The translations under genes were made by a program, and so were the position numbers. A DNA stretch of 64,000 nt, from NCBI GenBank assembly GCA_965223585.1, contig CBDCWW010000014.1, positions 62,001-126,000 of the forward strand, given 5' to 3'. Shown piece after piece: positions 17,626 to 25,980 of this stretch (position 1 is its first letter; the number at the start of each line of letters is the position of its first letter). Source of the stretch: CBDCVN01 sp965223585. GTDB lineage: Bacteria; Deinococcota; Deinococci; Deinococcales; Trueperaceae. Below the pieces are notes generated by a model that worked only from the letters and a program-made list of their open reading frames with translations, did not search any database and was not told where the DNA came from.

Positions 17626-20600
17626 TTAGGGGCCAGCAGGGTATTGGGGGCAGGTTTTTTCGTAGGGTCTGTCACCTAGATACTTTTCCCATTCTTTTTG
17701 GGTGAAGTTACGACCAGCAATACGGCAAAGCCTTTCTAACCAAGAGTTTTCATCTACATCCCAAAGAAGAATCATGTTGTCCCAACTGTTGTTGGGGTCA
17801 TCTGTACTACCTGTTACTACTTTCTTGCCATCTGGTGAAAAAGCTACCGATGCCACACTAGCAGTGTGTCTTTGCCATCTCTCACCAATAGGAGTACTTG
17901 TTTCCACATCCCATAGCCTTAAGGTTGTGTCTGAACTAGAGGGGCTAAAGAAACTACTACCAGCAACTGATACCACCCTAGAACCGTCAGGAGAAAAGGC
18001 TACGCTCAAAACATCATCACTATGTCCTTGCCAAGCTTCTCCTATTGCCTCGCCAGTTTTTGCATCCCACAACCGCACTGTATTGTCACTACTGCCAGAA
18101 ACCACCTGTGTGCCGTCTGGAGAAAAGGCTACGCTCCTAACATCATCACTATGTCCTTGCCAAGCTTCTCCTATTGCCTCGCCAGTTTTTGCATCCCACA
18201 ACCGCACTGTATTGTCACTACTGCCAGAAACCACCTGTGTGCCGTCTGGAGAAAAGGCTACGCTCCAAACAGCAGAACTATGTCCTTGCCAAGCTTCTCC
18301 TATTGGCTCGCCAGTTTTTGCGTCCCACAACCGCACTGTATTGTCACTACTGCCAGAAACCACCTGTGTGCCATCTGGAGAAAAGGCTACGCTCAAAACA
18401 TCATCACTATGTCCTTGCCAAGCTTCACCAATTGCCTCGCCAGTTTTTGCATCCCACAACCGCACTGTATTGTCACTACTGCCAAAAACCACCTGTGTGC
18501 CGTCTGGAGAAAAGGCTACGCTCAAAACACCATCACTATGTCCTTGCCAAGCTTCTCCTATTGCCTCGCCAGTTTTTGCATCCCACAACCGCACTGTATT
18601 GTCACTACTGCCAGAAACCACCTGTGTGCCGTCTGGAGAAAAGGCTACGCTCAAAACACCATCACTATGTCCTTGCCAAGCTTCTCCTATTGCCTCGCCA
18701 GTTTTTGCATCCCACAACCGCACTGTATTGTCACTACTGCCAGAAACCACCTGTGTGCCGTCTGGAGAAAAGGCTACGCTCCTAACAGTAGAACTATGAT
18801 CTTGCCAAGCTTCTCCTATAGTTTGGCCAGTTTTTGCATCCCACAACCGCACTGTATTGTCACTACTGCCAGAAACCACCTGTGTGCCGTCTGGAGAAAA
18901 GGCTACGCTCTCAACACCATCACTATGTCCTTGCCAAGCTTCTCCTATTGCCTCGCCAGTTTTTGCATCCCACAACCGCACTGTATTGTCACTACTGCCA
19001 GAAACCACCTGTGTGCCGTCTGGAGAAAAGGCTACGCTCCTAACAGTAGAACTATGATCTTGCCAAGCTTCTCCTATAGTTTGGCCAGTTTTTGCATCCC
19101 ACAACCGCACTGTATTGTCACTACTGCCAGAAACCACCTGTGTGCCGTCTGGAGAAAAGGCTACGCTCTCAACACCATCACTATGTCCTTGCCAAGCTTC
19201 TCCTATTGCCTCGCCAGTTTTTGCATCCCACAACCGCACTGTATTGTCACTACTGCCAGAAACCACCTGTGTGCCGTCTGGAGAAAAGGCTACGCTCTCA
19301 ACACCATCACTATGTCCTTGCCAAGCTTCTCCTATTGCCTCGCCAGTTTTTGCGTCCCACAACCGCACTGTATTGTCACTACTGCCAGAAACCACCTGTG
19401 TGCCGTCAGGAGAAAAGGCTACGCTCCAAACAGCAGAACTATGTCCTTGCCAAGCTTCTCCTATTGGCTCGCCAGTTTTTGCGTCCCACAACCGCACTGT
19501 ATTGTCCCTACTGCCAGAAACCACCTGTGTGCCATCTGGAGAAAAGGCTACGCTCCTAACATCATCACTATGTCCTTGCCAAGCTTCTCCTATTGCCTCG
19601 CCAGTTTTTGCATCCCACAACCGCACTGTATTGTCACTACTGCCAGAAACCACCTGTGTGCCGTCTGGAGAAAAGGCTACGCTCCAAACAGCAGAACTAT
19701 GTCCTTGCCAAGCTTCTCCTATTGGCTCGCCAGTTTTTGCGTCCCACAACCGCACTGTATTGTCACTACTGCCAGAAACCACCTGTGTGCCATCTGGAGA
19801 AAAGGCTACGCTCAAAACATCATCACTATGTCCTTGCCAAGCTTCACCAATTGCCTCGCCAGTTTTTGCATCCCACAACCGCACTGTATTGTCACTACTG
19901 CCAAAAACCACCTGTGTGCCGTCTGGAGAAAAGGCTACGCTCAAAACATCATCACTATGACCTTGCCAAGTTGCATTAAGATGAGGGAGGTTTTGAAGTG
20001 TGCGAAGCACACCGCCAGCGCTTTCAGAATCTTTCTTTACTTTGTAAGCCTGTGAAGCAAGTAAAGCTGCAACATCAGCATAACCATTTGCAGAGTCAAT
20101 ATTTTGTATTTCTAGCACCGATTGTACAATTAACTGACTAACCAAAGCATCCTTCTCAGCCTCTTGAGCACGTTTTATAAGACGGTTTTGAGTAAGCATA
20201 AAAGTAGCTATAAAAATAGCAGCAAAAACAACCAAAACAATTCCACCACCCCACAACATTTTGCGACCCAACCTACGACTTTCTTCATACTTTTTTTGCC
20301 AAGACAAAATAGCCTTGGCAAGTGCATCATGAAAAATTTCGTACCTTTCCCCTACTGTTGACCGTAAAATACGCACATTACTGGACAACTTAGCCAAAAC
20401 AGGCTTAATTTTTGCTTCTTTTTCCTCAAGCGTGCCTTTCAAATTTAAATACTCAGCAAGATCCACTGGTCTATGAGCAATTTTTGTACCAGAAGGGGTT
20501 ACTAAATGGTAAAATATCTTAGCGCACATAGCAGCTTCTTTTTTAGAAAATCCCCTCATAACACGGTCAAGGTGGGATTTAGCTATAGCTTCAGCACCAC

Positions 20601-21435
20601 CTAAATCTTCAAAAGTTTTTAGCCTTATTATATGTGATTTATTAACCTCTTCATTCCACAAGCGAGTCATCACTAGTTGTAGATAAGGTGTTTCAATCTC
20701 TTTTTCTTTAGAGGGGTCAGGTTCGCTACTTTCTGTAATCTTGCCCTTGCCTTCTCCTTCCATTTCCCTTATACGAGTGCTTTCAACTTCTGCTATAATT
20801 CTTTTGACTAGAGGTTTCTCTATAGAAAAGTCTTCGCTGTACAATTTGCTGTACTGCTCAAGAGGTTTTTCAATCGCTTCTTTAGCAGCAGCTTCATTTA
20901 AGTGTTCTAAACGCAAGTAGTTATCTAGCAGAATACGTATATTTCCTTTAAAGCGATCAAGCTTGGCAAGACCATCTTCCCGTAGGGCTATAAGAAAATT
21001 AGCCCTAAGCTTAGAGTCATTTACTGCTTTTGGAAATTGGTTAAAAAAACTATCTTCTGCCTTTTTTTCTTTTTCAATGAGGTTATAAAGAAAGTATTCC
21101 TCGAACTGGTCAAGGATAACAAGCAGTTGTATTTTATCCTTCTCTGTGCACTCTCTTATAAAGTCATCTAGGGGAAGCTCTTGCAGCGAGGAGTCTAAAG
21201 AAATAGAAGAACTTACAGCTTCTAATATGGAGCTTTTTAAAGCCTTTATGGGTTCTCCATGCCAAGTACTAAACACAATTGGGAAAAATTTAGTTCTAGC
21301 AGCTTTCTTTTCTCGCTCTTGGATTTTGTTCAATACACCAGCTTGGAGTACAGAACTTTTACCTACACCACTAGGACCATAGCGTTTTTCTATTTGATCT
21401 GGTACAAGTATCGGCAAAACCCCTGATTTGAACAA
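17626..21435 (-). CDS. STAND-type P-loop ATPase with transmembrane segment and WD40 propeller (3' part of a broken gene)
   Basis: The Walker A sequence YGPSGVGKSSVLQAG sits at the very start, Walker B-like LLVILDQFEEYF about 120 residues later. A helical winged region follows, then one membrane span (MLWGGGIVLVVFAAIFIATFML), then a coiled ADVAALLASQAYK stretch, then about 17 WD40 repeats. This is the domain order of nSTAND1-WD40 proteins, signal-responsive ATPases linked to bacterial immunity and cell death. Native sequence begins at codon GGT (21376-21378); the residues before it come from the IS630-like element. The missing N-terminus is at 22955-23110. As it stands the gene is disrupted and its present start lies in element sequence. 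Confidence 0.85.
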   Translation of the reverse strand: MFKSGVLPILVPDQIEKRYGPSGVGKSSVLQAGVLNKIQEREKKAARTKFFPIVFSTWHGEPIKALKSSILEAVSSSISLDSSLQELPLDDFIRECTEKDKIQLLVILDQFEEYFLYNLIEKEKKAEDSFFNQFPKAVNDSKLRANFLIALREDGLAKLDRFKGNIRILLDNYLRLEHLNEAAAKEAIEKPLEQYSKLYSEDFSIEKPLVKRIIAEVESTRIREMEGEGKGKITESSEPDPSKEKEIETPYLQLVMTRLWNEEVNKSHIIRLKTFEDLGGAEAIAKSHLDRVMRGFSKKEAAMCAKIFYHLVTPSGTKIAHRPVDLAEYLNLKGTLEEKEAKIKPVLAKLSSNVRILRSTVGERYEIFHDALAKAILSWQKKYEESRRLGRKMLWGGGIVLVVFAAIFIATFMLTQNRLIKRAQEAEKDALVSQLIVQSVLEIQNIDSANGYADVAALLASQAYKVKKDSESAGGVLRTLQNLPHLNATWQGHSDDVLSVAFSPDGTQVVFGSSDNTVRLWDAKTGEAIGEAWQGHSDDVLSVAFSPDGTQVVSGSSDNTVRLWDAKTGEPIGEAWQGHSSAVWSVAFSPDGTQVVSGSSDNTVRLWDAKTGEAIGEAWQGHSDDVRSVAFSPDGTQVVSGSRDNTVRLWDAKTGEPIGEAWQGHSSAVWSVAFSPDGTQVVSGSSDNTVRLWDAKTGEAIGEAWQGHSDGVESVAFSPDGTQVVSGSSDNTVRLWDAKTGEAIGEAWQGHSDGVESVAFSPDGTQVVSGSSDNTVRLWDAKTGQTIGEAWQDHSSTVRSVAFSPDGTQVVSGSSDNTVRLWDAKTGEAIGEAWQGHSDGVESVAFSPDGTQVVSGSSDNTVRLWDAKTGQTIGEAWQDHSSTVRSVAFSPDGTQVVSGSSDNTVRLWDAKTGEAIGEAWQGHSDGVLSVAFSPDGTQVVSGSSDNTVRLWDAKTGEAIGEAWQGHSDGVLSVAFSPDGTQVVFGSSDNTVRLWDAKTGEAIGEAWQGHSDDVLSVAFSPDGTQVVSGSSDNTVRLWDAKTGEPIGEAWQGHSSAVWSVAFSPDGTQVVSGSSDNTVRLWDAKTGEAIGEAWQGHSDDVRSVAFSPDGTQVVSGSSDNTVRLWDAKTGEAIGEAWQGHSDDVLSVAFSPDGSRVVSVAGSSFFSPSSSDTTLRLWDVETSTPIGERWQRHTASVASVAFSPDGKKVVTGSTDDPNNSWDNMILLWDVDENSWLERLCRIAGRNFTQKEWEKYLGDRPYEKTCPQYPAGP
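17985..19975 (-). repeat. Near-identical 129-bp tandem repeats encoding WD40 blades
   Basis: About 15 consecutive 43-codon units share the core VAFSPDGTQVVSGSSDNT and TVRLWDAKTGEAIGEAWQ. Variation is concentrated in the GHS-x-x-V-x-S loop (DDVLS, SAVWS, DGVES, STVRS) and in EAIG/EPIG/QTIG, while the rest is nearly invariant at DNA level. The last two blades (C-terminal) have diverged. The pattern indicates recent amplification or gene conversion. Confidence 0.9.
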
Positions 21436-21792
21436 TTTTAGAAAAAATTTGAGTAATTCTCTCCTATACTGAAACCACCCTTATAATTGTTCTATAAGGG
21501 GTTTGTTGGTGTTTTCATTGAATTTCCTAAAACGCAAATATTCTCATTTTTATGCCTATAAGAATGTCCTTGGATTTATCGTGGGGAGCAGCTTTCCGTA
21601 AAACCTACCCTTGGTTTATGTTGTGCTGGTAATAACTAAAAACATCGTTTAGCATTGACGCTACATTAGAATTTTTTCTAATAAAAATCCCCCTTCTGAA
21701 AATATTCCTCTTTTTTAATCGTCTTAATCAATAAATCTACAGAATTACTTCTTATTGTCCCGATAAGCTAATCTGAGTTATCCTTTTTCCTT

Positions 21793-22182
21793 ATGGCAAG
21801 TTATTCCTTGGATTTGCGACAACGCATTGTTCAATCTTACCTAGATGGCGAAGGTTCTATACGTGAAATAGCACAACGTTTTTTGGTTAGCCCAACCACT
21901 GTTCATCAGTACCTTAAGCTTTACCAACAACAGGGTAATTTGCTCCCTAAAGAGTATGTTGCTGGTCGTAAACCTGCTGTAGCCGCTAAGCAATTGTTAC
22001 TAGTAAAAACTTTGCTACAAAACAAAGCAGACATGACTTTAATTGAATTCTGTACAGCCTTTGAAAAAAAGACTAAAACCAAAGTTAGCACTGCTAGTAT
22101 GTGGAGGGCAATCAAAAAGATTGGTCTGACCTATAAAAAAAGACTTTACGTGCCAAAGAGCAAGATCGAGAAGACATTGTAG
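21793..22182 (+). CDS. IS630-family transposase, frame A (helix-turn-helix part)
   Basis: 129 residues with the IS630 N-terminal DNA-binding domain (YSLDLRQRIVQSYLDGEGS, IREIAQRFLVSPTTVHQYLKLY). The product continues into the catalytic part only by a -1 shift at the run of seven A at 22135-22141: frame A reads TYKKRLYV, while the -1 frame gives TYKKKTLRAKEQDRED, the usual IS630 junction. Ribosomal or transcriptional slippage on the A-run would make a ~330-residue enzyme. Confidence 0.85.
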   Translation: MASYSLDLRQRIVQSYLDGEGSIREIAQRFLVSPTTVHQYLKLYQQQGNLLPKEYVAGRKPAVAAKQLLLVKTLLQNKADMTLIEFCTAFEKKTKTKVSTASMWRAIKKIGLTYKKRLYVPKSKIEKTL

Positions 22183-22793
22183 TCAAACGCAAAGCATTTT
22201 TACGTTTGCAGAAAGCAATTAAAGCAAATAGGCTTGTATTTATTGATGAAACAGGTCTGTATCTAAACATGACTAGAATTTATGCTCGCTCAAAGAGAGG
22301 GGAAAGGGCATATAGTTCTGTACCAAGCAAGAAGCATAAGTTTGCAAATTTGATAGGAGCAATTACTCTAGAGGGGGTAATTGCTAATTTCTGTGTGGAT
22401 GGAGGTATAACAGGAAAAGTGTTTACAGTATTTCTAGAAGAAGTATTATGTCCAGTATTGAAAGTAGGGCAAATAGTTTTGATGGATAATTCACCAGCAC
22501 ATATTGTAAAAAAGGTACGTGAGTTAATAGAAGGCAGAGGCGCTAAACTGATCTACTTGCCACCATATAGCCCTGAGTTCAATCCTATAGAGCATTGTTG
22601 GTCAAAGGTAAAGTCCCATCTACGTACATTAGAGGCTTGGGACAAAAAGAAGTTTAATTCTTCAGTTAAGAAAGCTCTGGAAACAGTTAATGCCAATGAT
22701 GCTCAAGCTTGGTTCAGGCACTGTGGTTATTCAAATCACCCACCTATGGAAGGATGTTACAATAAATATTTATTCAAATATTCACAACTTTAA
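22137..22793 (+). CDS. IS630-family transposase, frame B (DDE catalytic part)
   Basis: Catalytic residues appear in VFIDETGLY, IVLMDNSPAH and the signature LPPYSPEFNPIEHCWSKVK. The reading frame is open from 22137, just inside the A-run, and has no good start of its own (an internal TTG at 22206 is the nearest), which supports production as a -1 frameshift fusion with frame A rather than independent translation. Confidence 0.85.
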   Translation, partial: KKTLRAKEQDREDIVVKRKAFLRLQKAIKANRLVFIDETGLYLNMTRIYARSKRGERAYSSVPSKKHKFANLIGAITLEGVIANFCVDGGITGKVFTVFLEEVLCPVLKVGQIVLMDNSPAHIVKKVRELIEGRGAKLIYLPPYSPEFNPIEHCWSKVKSHLRTLEAWDKKKFNSSVKKALETVNANDAQAWFRHCGYSNHPPMEGCYNKYLFKYSQL

Positions 22794-22930
22794 TTTCTTA
22801 TAAATGCAAAAGTATGTTTTCATTTTAGATAAATCACCAGTAAGAAACATTTTTACTGTTTGTAAGACTTTAATATGATTTTATGAGAGATCGAAAATCC
22901 CGTTTCATAAGAGCATTTACTGTATTTGTA

Positions 22931-23110
22931 TCAGGTCAAAAAGAAAAATGCTACATAGAGTATAGTGAGTTTATAAGCTATTAAATTGGCAATGATTATG
23001 TCAATGTCATCATCTCGGCCAAAGAAAAACTGAGCATCTTCTTCTTCGTAAGGAACTAATCCCTTATAAGGCATTACCTTTGGTTTTTCAGAGGAGTTGT
23101 TTTGGGTCAT
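22931..23110 (-). pseudogene. N-terminal fragment of the STAND-WD40 gene
   Basis: The ATG (23110-23108) overlaps the TGA of the upstream SIR2-like gene as ATGA, a sign of translational coupling. Residues 14-32 (PYKGLVPYEEEDAQFFFGR) are the canonical N-terminal motif of nSTAND1 proteins. Host sequence ends at LTILY (22955), then runs into the IS630-like element and stops. The missing continuation, GPSGVGKSS, starts at 21378, so the two pieces fit without gap or overlap and the intact protein was about 1300 residues. Confidence 0.85.
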
Positions 23111-24357
23111 ACTGCATCCGCTTTAGGCAACTTATTTATTTCTTCAATTAAACTAGCAATGTACCTATTAAGCTTTAGGTTAATGATGTCTACATCATAG
23201 GGATTCCAAAATTTTTCTTCTTCTGCTTCAATGTCTGCTTGAATAACCCAAGATGAATAATCAACTTGATCTCCCCAAATACGGCGAAAAATATTACGAA
23301 CACTCCAATTTCTTAAATCCATACCCAAAGATAAAAAACCGTTTTGTTTTAACTCAGCTAGTACTGGTGAAGGAATTTGTTCGGCAATGCCACCATAAGC
23401 CAAATTATCCAAGTGGTAATCTTCAGTAATAATGTAGCTACTTTCCTCTTTTCCCTCCTCAGTAATTATATGATGATTGGTCATGCCATTAACTTTTATA
23501 ATAAGGGGTTTCTCATAAGGCTTTAGGAGGTATTTATTGGGCTTGTCTATTATATTTGTATCTGACCAACCTTCTTTGCTATCAAAACAAACATGAGCAA
23601 ATTTACCTCCATGTTCTTTTAGAGGTAAAGTATAGAGAAGATCAAAACTTTTCTTAGCTCCTACAAAGGCTTGTTCAAGCACACAATCATAGTTAGTAGT
23701 AAAAATAATGGGGTGCTTCGGTTCAAAGGCTTTTTCATCTAGTTGCTTTGATAAATTAACCAATAAATGGTGTATCGGCCTAGAACTATAGCTTTGCTTA
23801 TAAATTTTGTCTAACTGGTTATGAAGAGTATTAGGTTTATGTTTTCTATTAGCAAGGAATTCTTGTGCTGCCCTTGCTAGATTAATATTACTCTCAATAT
23901 CTTTACCAGCAAGGTAAGTTGCTAACTCTTGATAGCTAGGTGAGTATAAGTATTTATGTTTAGACTGCCACTTAGCATTAGGCGGGCGTTGCTCAGAGTT
24001 TATACCTAAACCAAGAAAAAAAACTACTTTACCATCTAATAGTGATCCAACAACTTCTTTAAAATGGTCCTTGTATTCCTCCATAGAGGGTGTTTCTTCT
24101 TTTTTTAATAATTCTTCAGCTCGAGCAATAAACTCAAAAACTTCTCCCTGATAGTTACCAGCAATCCCACAAACTTTATAAAAGTAGTCTAAAGCCTCTT
24201 CATAACAACCTTTATCAAAATGAGCTTTGCCTTCCTCAAAAAATTCCGTAAGTTTTTCTGATTGTTTTTTTGCTTCTTCTTTTTCTAGCCCCTTAGGATC
24301 GTCGGCGAAATAACTTGAGCATTTCAAAATTATTGGGGAACAGCAGTGTAATTCCAA
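23107..24357 (-). CDS. SIR2-like domain protein with TPR-like N-terminus (5' end disrupted)
   Basis: The SIR2-like core begins at about residue 105 (GKVVFFLGLGIN) and continues with IIFTTNYDCVLEQAF, IIKVNGMTNHH, SYIITEDYH and a C-terminal LSLGMDLRNWSVRNIF, the layout of prokaryotic SIR2_2 proteins, several of which are NAD+-degrading immune effectors. Residues 30-85 (FEEGKAHFDKGCYEEALDYFYKVC) look like a TPR. The first ~19 residues are encoded inside the ISAzo13-like element and begin at a TTG; native codons start at GAT (24300-24298). No native start codon precedes the SIR2 core region, so the true N-terminus is unknown. It is coupled to the STAND gene by ATGA. Confidence 0.8.
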   Translation of the reverse strand: MELHCCSPIILKCSSYFADDPKGLEKEEAKKQSEKLTEFFEEGKAHFDKGCYEEALDYFYKVCGIAGNYQGEVFEFIARAEELLKKEETPSMEEYKDHFKEVVGSLLDGKVVFFLGLGINSEQRPPNAKWQSKHKYLYSPSYQELATYLAGKDIESNINLARAAQEFLANRKHKPNTLHNQLDKIYKQSYSSRPIHHLLVNLSKQLDEKAFEPKHPIIFTTNYDCVLEQAFVGAKKSFDLLYTLPLKEHGGKFAHVCFDSKEGWSDTNIIDKPNKYLLKPYEKPLIIKVNGMTNHHIITEEGKEESSYIITEDYHLDNLAYGGIAEQIPSPVLAELKQNGFLSLGMDLRNWSVRNIFRRIWGDQVDYSSWVIQADIEAEEEKFWNPYDVDIINLKLNRYIASLIEEINKLPKADAV

Positions 24358-24941
24358 GATGGTAAAAAATCATCAAAAACAATGGGCATTGCCTGTTTGA
24401 AATTTTCATCAGCTTTTTGCCCTTTCTTATAGTGCTTATCTATGACATTTACAAAAACCTTAAGTCCTGTTTTAGTTTCTGTTCTAGATATAAGCATCTT
24501 GAGGATTTCCACGGAATCTAGTATAACTCCTTGGCAAGCACGAGTTACATGAGGGAATAAACGATGTTCTATAGGATTATACTTGGAACTATAGGGTGGA
24601 TAATGTGCTATACGTATGGATAAACCAAGGTCATTGGCAAGATTTTGTAGTGCTTCTTTGAATATGTAGTGTCGAGAATTATTGCTACCTCCACAGTCAC
24701 ACAATATTAGCAATTTTTTGCTGTGAGCATAGAGTTTAATTGCGTGATTTTGCCACCATAAACGAACACAGTCACAAGCAAACTCGCTGGTGTCATGACT
24801 GGTATTAATGGTTATGTAGCCAAGATTATACCTTAAATCATAAATGCCATGAGGAATAGCTATTGCCTCAGCCAAAGAGTAGAAATCATGATCATAAACT
24901 TTTATTGCTTGTTGGCTATACACTTTACCGTTTCTATACAA
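24330..24941 (-). CDS. ISAzo13-family transposase, second frame
   Basis: Contains NLGYITINTSHDTSEFACD, LLILCDCGGSNNSR and the glutamate-bearing YPPYSSKYNPIEHRLFP, the DDE motifs of the ISAzo13 (Rhodopirellula-type) group. It is joined to the first frame by a -1 shift on the run of eight A (24957-24964, minus strand): after MDSKKK the shifted frame reads EPIGALYRNGKVY, matching the family's KKKE-x-IG-x(4)-NG pattern. The fusion is ~400 residues, full length for the family. Confidence 0.85.
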   Translation of the reverse strand: MYRNGKVYSQQAIKVYDHDFYSLAEAIAIPHGIYDLRYNLGYITINTSHDTSEFACDCVRLWWQNHAIKLYAHSKKLLILCDCGGSNNSRHYIFKEALQNLANDLGLSIRIAHYPPYSSKYNPIEHRLFPHVTRACQGVILDSVEILKMLISRTETKTGLKVFVNVIDKHYKKGQKADENFKQAMPIVFDDFLPSWNYTAVPQ

Positions 24942-24946
24942 AGCAC

Positions 24947-25528
24947 CTATAGGCTCTTTTTTTTACTGTCCATGCTAATAACTGGTTGTCTAGCAGTTTG
25001 ATAATCTTCTTTTAATTTAGCAATATTCTTGAATTGATCATCACGATCTATGCACTCCTTAGCACTCATCACTTTCTTTGCCTTACGTTTACGAAATTTG
25101 TGTTTTTCAAGCAGTTGAACCACCAGTTTTTCACTTATCTGAAAGCCTTGCTCTTTTAGAAACTGAGTTAATTCACGCTGGTTTAAATAGGTCCATTTGA
25201 TCTTTTGATCCATGGGTGAGCCAGCAGTATATTGATCAATAATTTGCAAGAAAGCTAACTCAAGCTCTTGGTTATTTTCAATGACAGACTTACGTCCTCC
25301 ACCTTCTTGGCGAATTCTAGTTTGGGACAAGATTTGCTCATCGTCAAGCTCTGCTAATCCTATTTTTATGGTATTAGGGCTACACTTTAGCAACTGACTG
25401 ACATATGTTATTCCACCATGACCTAGCTTCTCCGCTTCTACAGCAGCATAGCGTCGTCTATCTTTTTCAGATAAAGATTCATAATACCTTTGCATATGTT
25501 TTTCAACTTGCTCACTATATGGGTTCAT
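24947..25528 (-). CDS. ISAzo13-family transposase, first frame
   Basis: 193 residues: an N-terminal RRYAAVEAEKLGHGGITYVS and a helix-turn-helix region (QLLKCSPNTIKIGLAEL), IRQEGGGRKS, QRELTQFLKEQGFQISEKLV, ending in the first catalytic aspartate at ISMDSKKKSL. The stop immediately after the A8 run is bypassed by the -1 frameshift described for the second frame. Confidence 0.85.
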   Translation of the reverse strand: MNPYSEQVEKHMQRYYESLSEKDRRRYAAVEAEKLGHGGITYVSQLLKCSPNTIKIGLAELDDEQILSQTRIRQEGGGRKSVIENNQELELAFLQIIDQYTAGSPMDQKIKWTYLNQRELTQFLKEQGFQISEKLVVQLLEKHKFRKRKAKKVMSAKECIDRDDQFKNIAKLKEDYQTARQPVISMDSKKKSL

Positions 25529-25557
25529 TACCCATATGATAATTGATTCTCAAATAA

Positions 25558-25980
25558 TCAACTTATATCGCCGGTCATCCTATCAGTTGCTGTTTCACTT
25601 AATATGGCTTCTATGTCAGGAACCAGTTGTTCATAATGCTCTGGTTGCAAGCTTGGCAAGCTAGTAGTTTGGATATTGCGAAATCCAAGAGGAGGTTTGG
25701 CTGAATCTAACAAAATTGGGATCAAAACGCCACGCCCTTTGCCTTCTTCTGCTTCTTGATTAACCCAATTTGATTCTATCGAGTTACATGACCAAGCTAC
25801 AATCACGCAGTCAGCATTGTCAAGAGCTGCATTAATTTCTTTGCGCCAATCATTACCGGTTCGTATATATTGATCCCAAAACACAGACCAGCCCTTACTT
25901 TCAAGAAAACGGACAAGTGGTTGGATTTGCTCCTGATCCTCTCGAGCATAACTTATAAAGATATCAACCTTTTTACTCAT
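25558..25980 (-). CDS. TIR-domain protein
   Basis: A single TIR domain fills the protein: strand A VDIFISYAREDQ, the BB-loop region SKGWSVFWDQYIRTGNDW, then INAALDNADCVIVAWS and SNWVNQEAEEGKGRG with the glutamate expected of NAD-cleaving TIRs. It probably acts as an NAD+-consuming or signalling effector. The last residues (GDIS) are encoded by the inserted ISAzo13-like element; without it the frame would read RMTILRG and stop. A CTCGAG copy in the gene suggests resident rather than newly arrived DNA. First gene of the broken TIR-SIR2-STAND operon. Confidence 0.85.
   Translation of the reverse strand: MSKKVDIFISYAREDQEQIQPLVRFLESKGWSVFWDQYIRTGNDWRKEINAALDNADCVIVAWSCNSIESNWVNQEAEEGKGRGVLIPILLDSAKPPLGFRNIQTTSLPSLQPEHYEQLVPDIEAILSETATDRMTGDIS

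Larger units (their letters stand above)
21382..22951 (+). mobile_element. IS630-like insertion sequence disrupting the STAND gene
   Basis: Terminal inverted repeats of ~31 bp start GCGTTTTTCTATTTGATC and GCATTTTTCTTTTTGACC; 24 of 31 positions match. Both flanks carry TATG in host-gene orientation (CATA at 21378-21381 and 22954-22957), and removing the element plus one TATG restores the host reading frame. IS630 elements usually duplicate only TA, so the exact duplication is uncertain. A 380-bp non-coding stretch precedes the transposase; it contains a hairpin (CCCTTATA/TATAAGGG, 21478-21500) and nothing else I can name. Confidence 0.8.
24303..25573 (-). mobile_element. ISAzo13-like insertion sequence between TIR and SIR2 genes
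   Basis: Both ends start CGGCGA(A/T)ATAA(C/G)TTGA when read inward, an imperfect inverted repeat, and GT occurs on both flanks (24301-24302 and 25574-25575), a 2-bp duplication. The length is 1271 bp. It truncates the TIR gene's last codons and supplies the present 5' end of the SIR2-like reading frame. Confidence 0.75.

Noticed and set aside
17985..19975. Possible CRISPR-like or satellite array
   Set aside because: The period is 129 bp and the units are coding WD40 blades without spacers.
18022..20055. Very long open frames (up to ~680 codons) on the plus strand
   Set aside because: They are the antisense of the 129-bp WD40 repeats; the repeat length is a multiple of three, so any stop-free frame stays open through the whole array. 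No independent start, RBS or family match.
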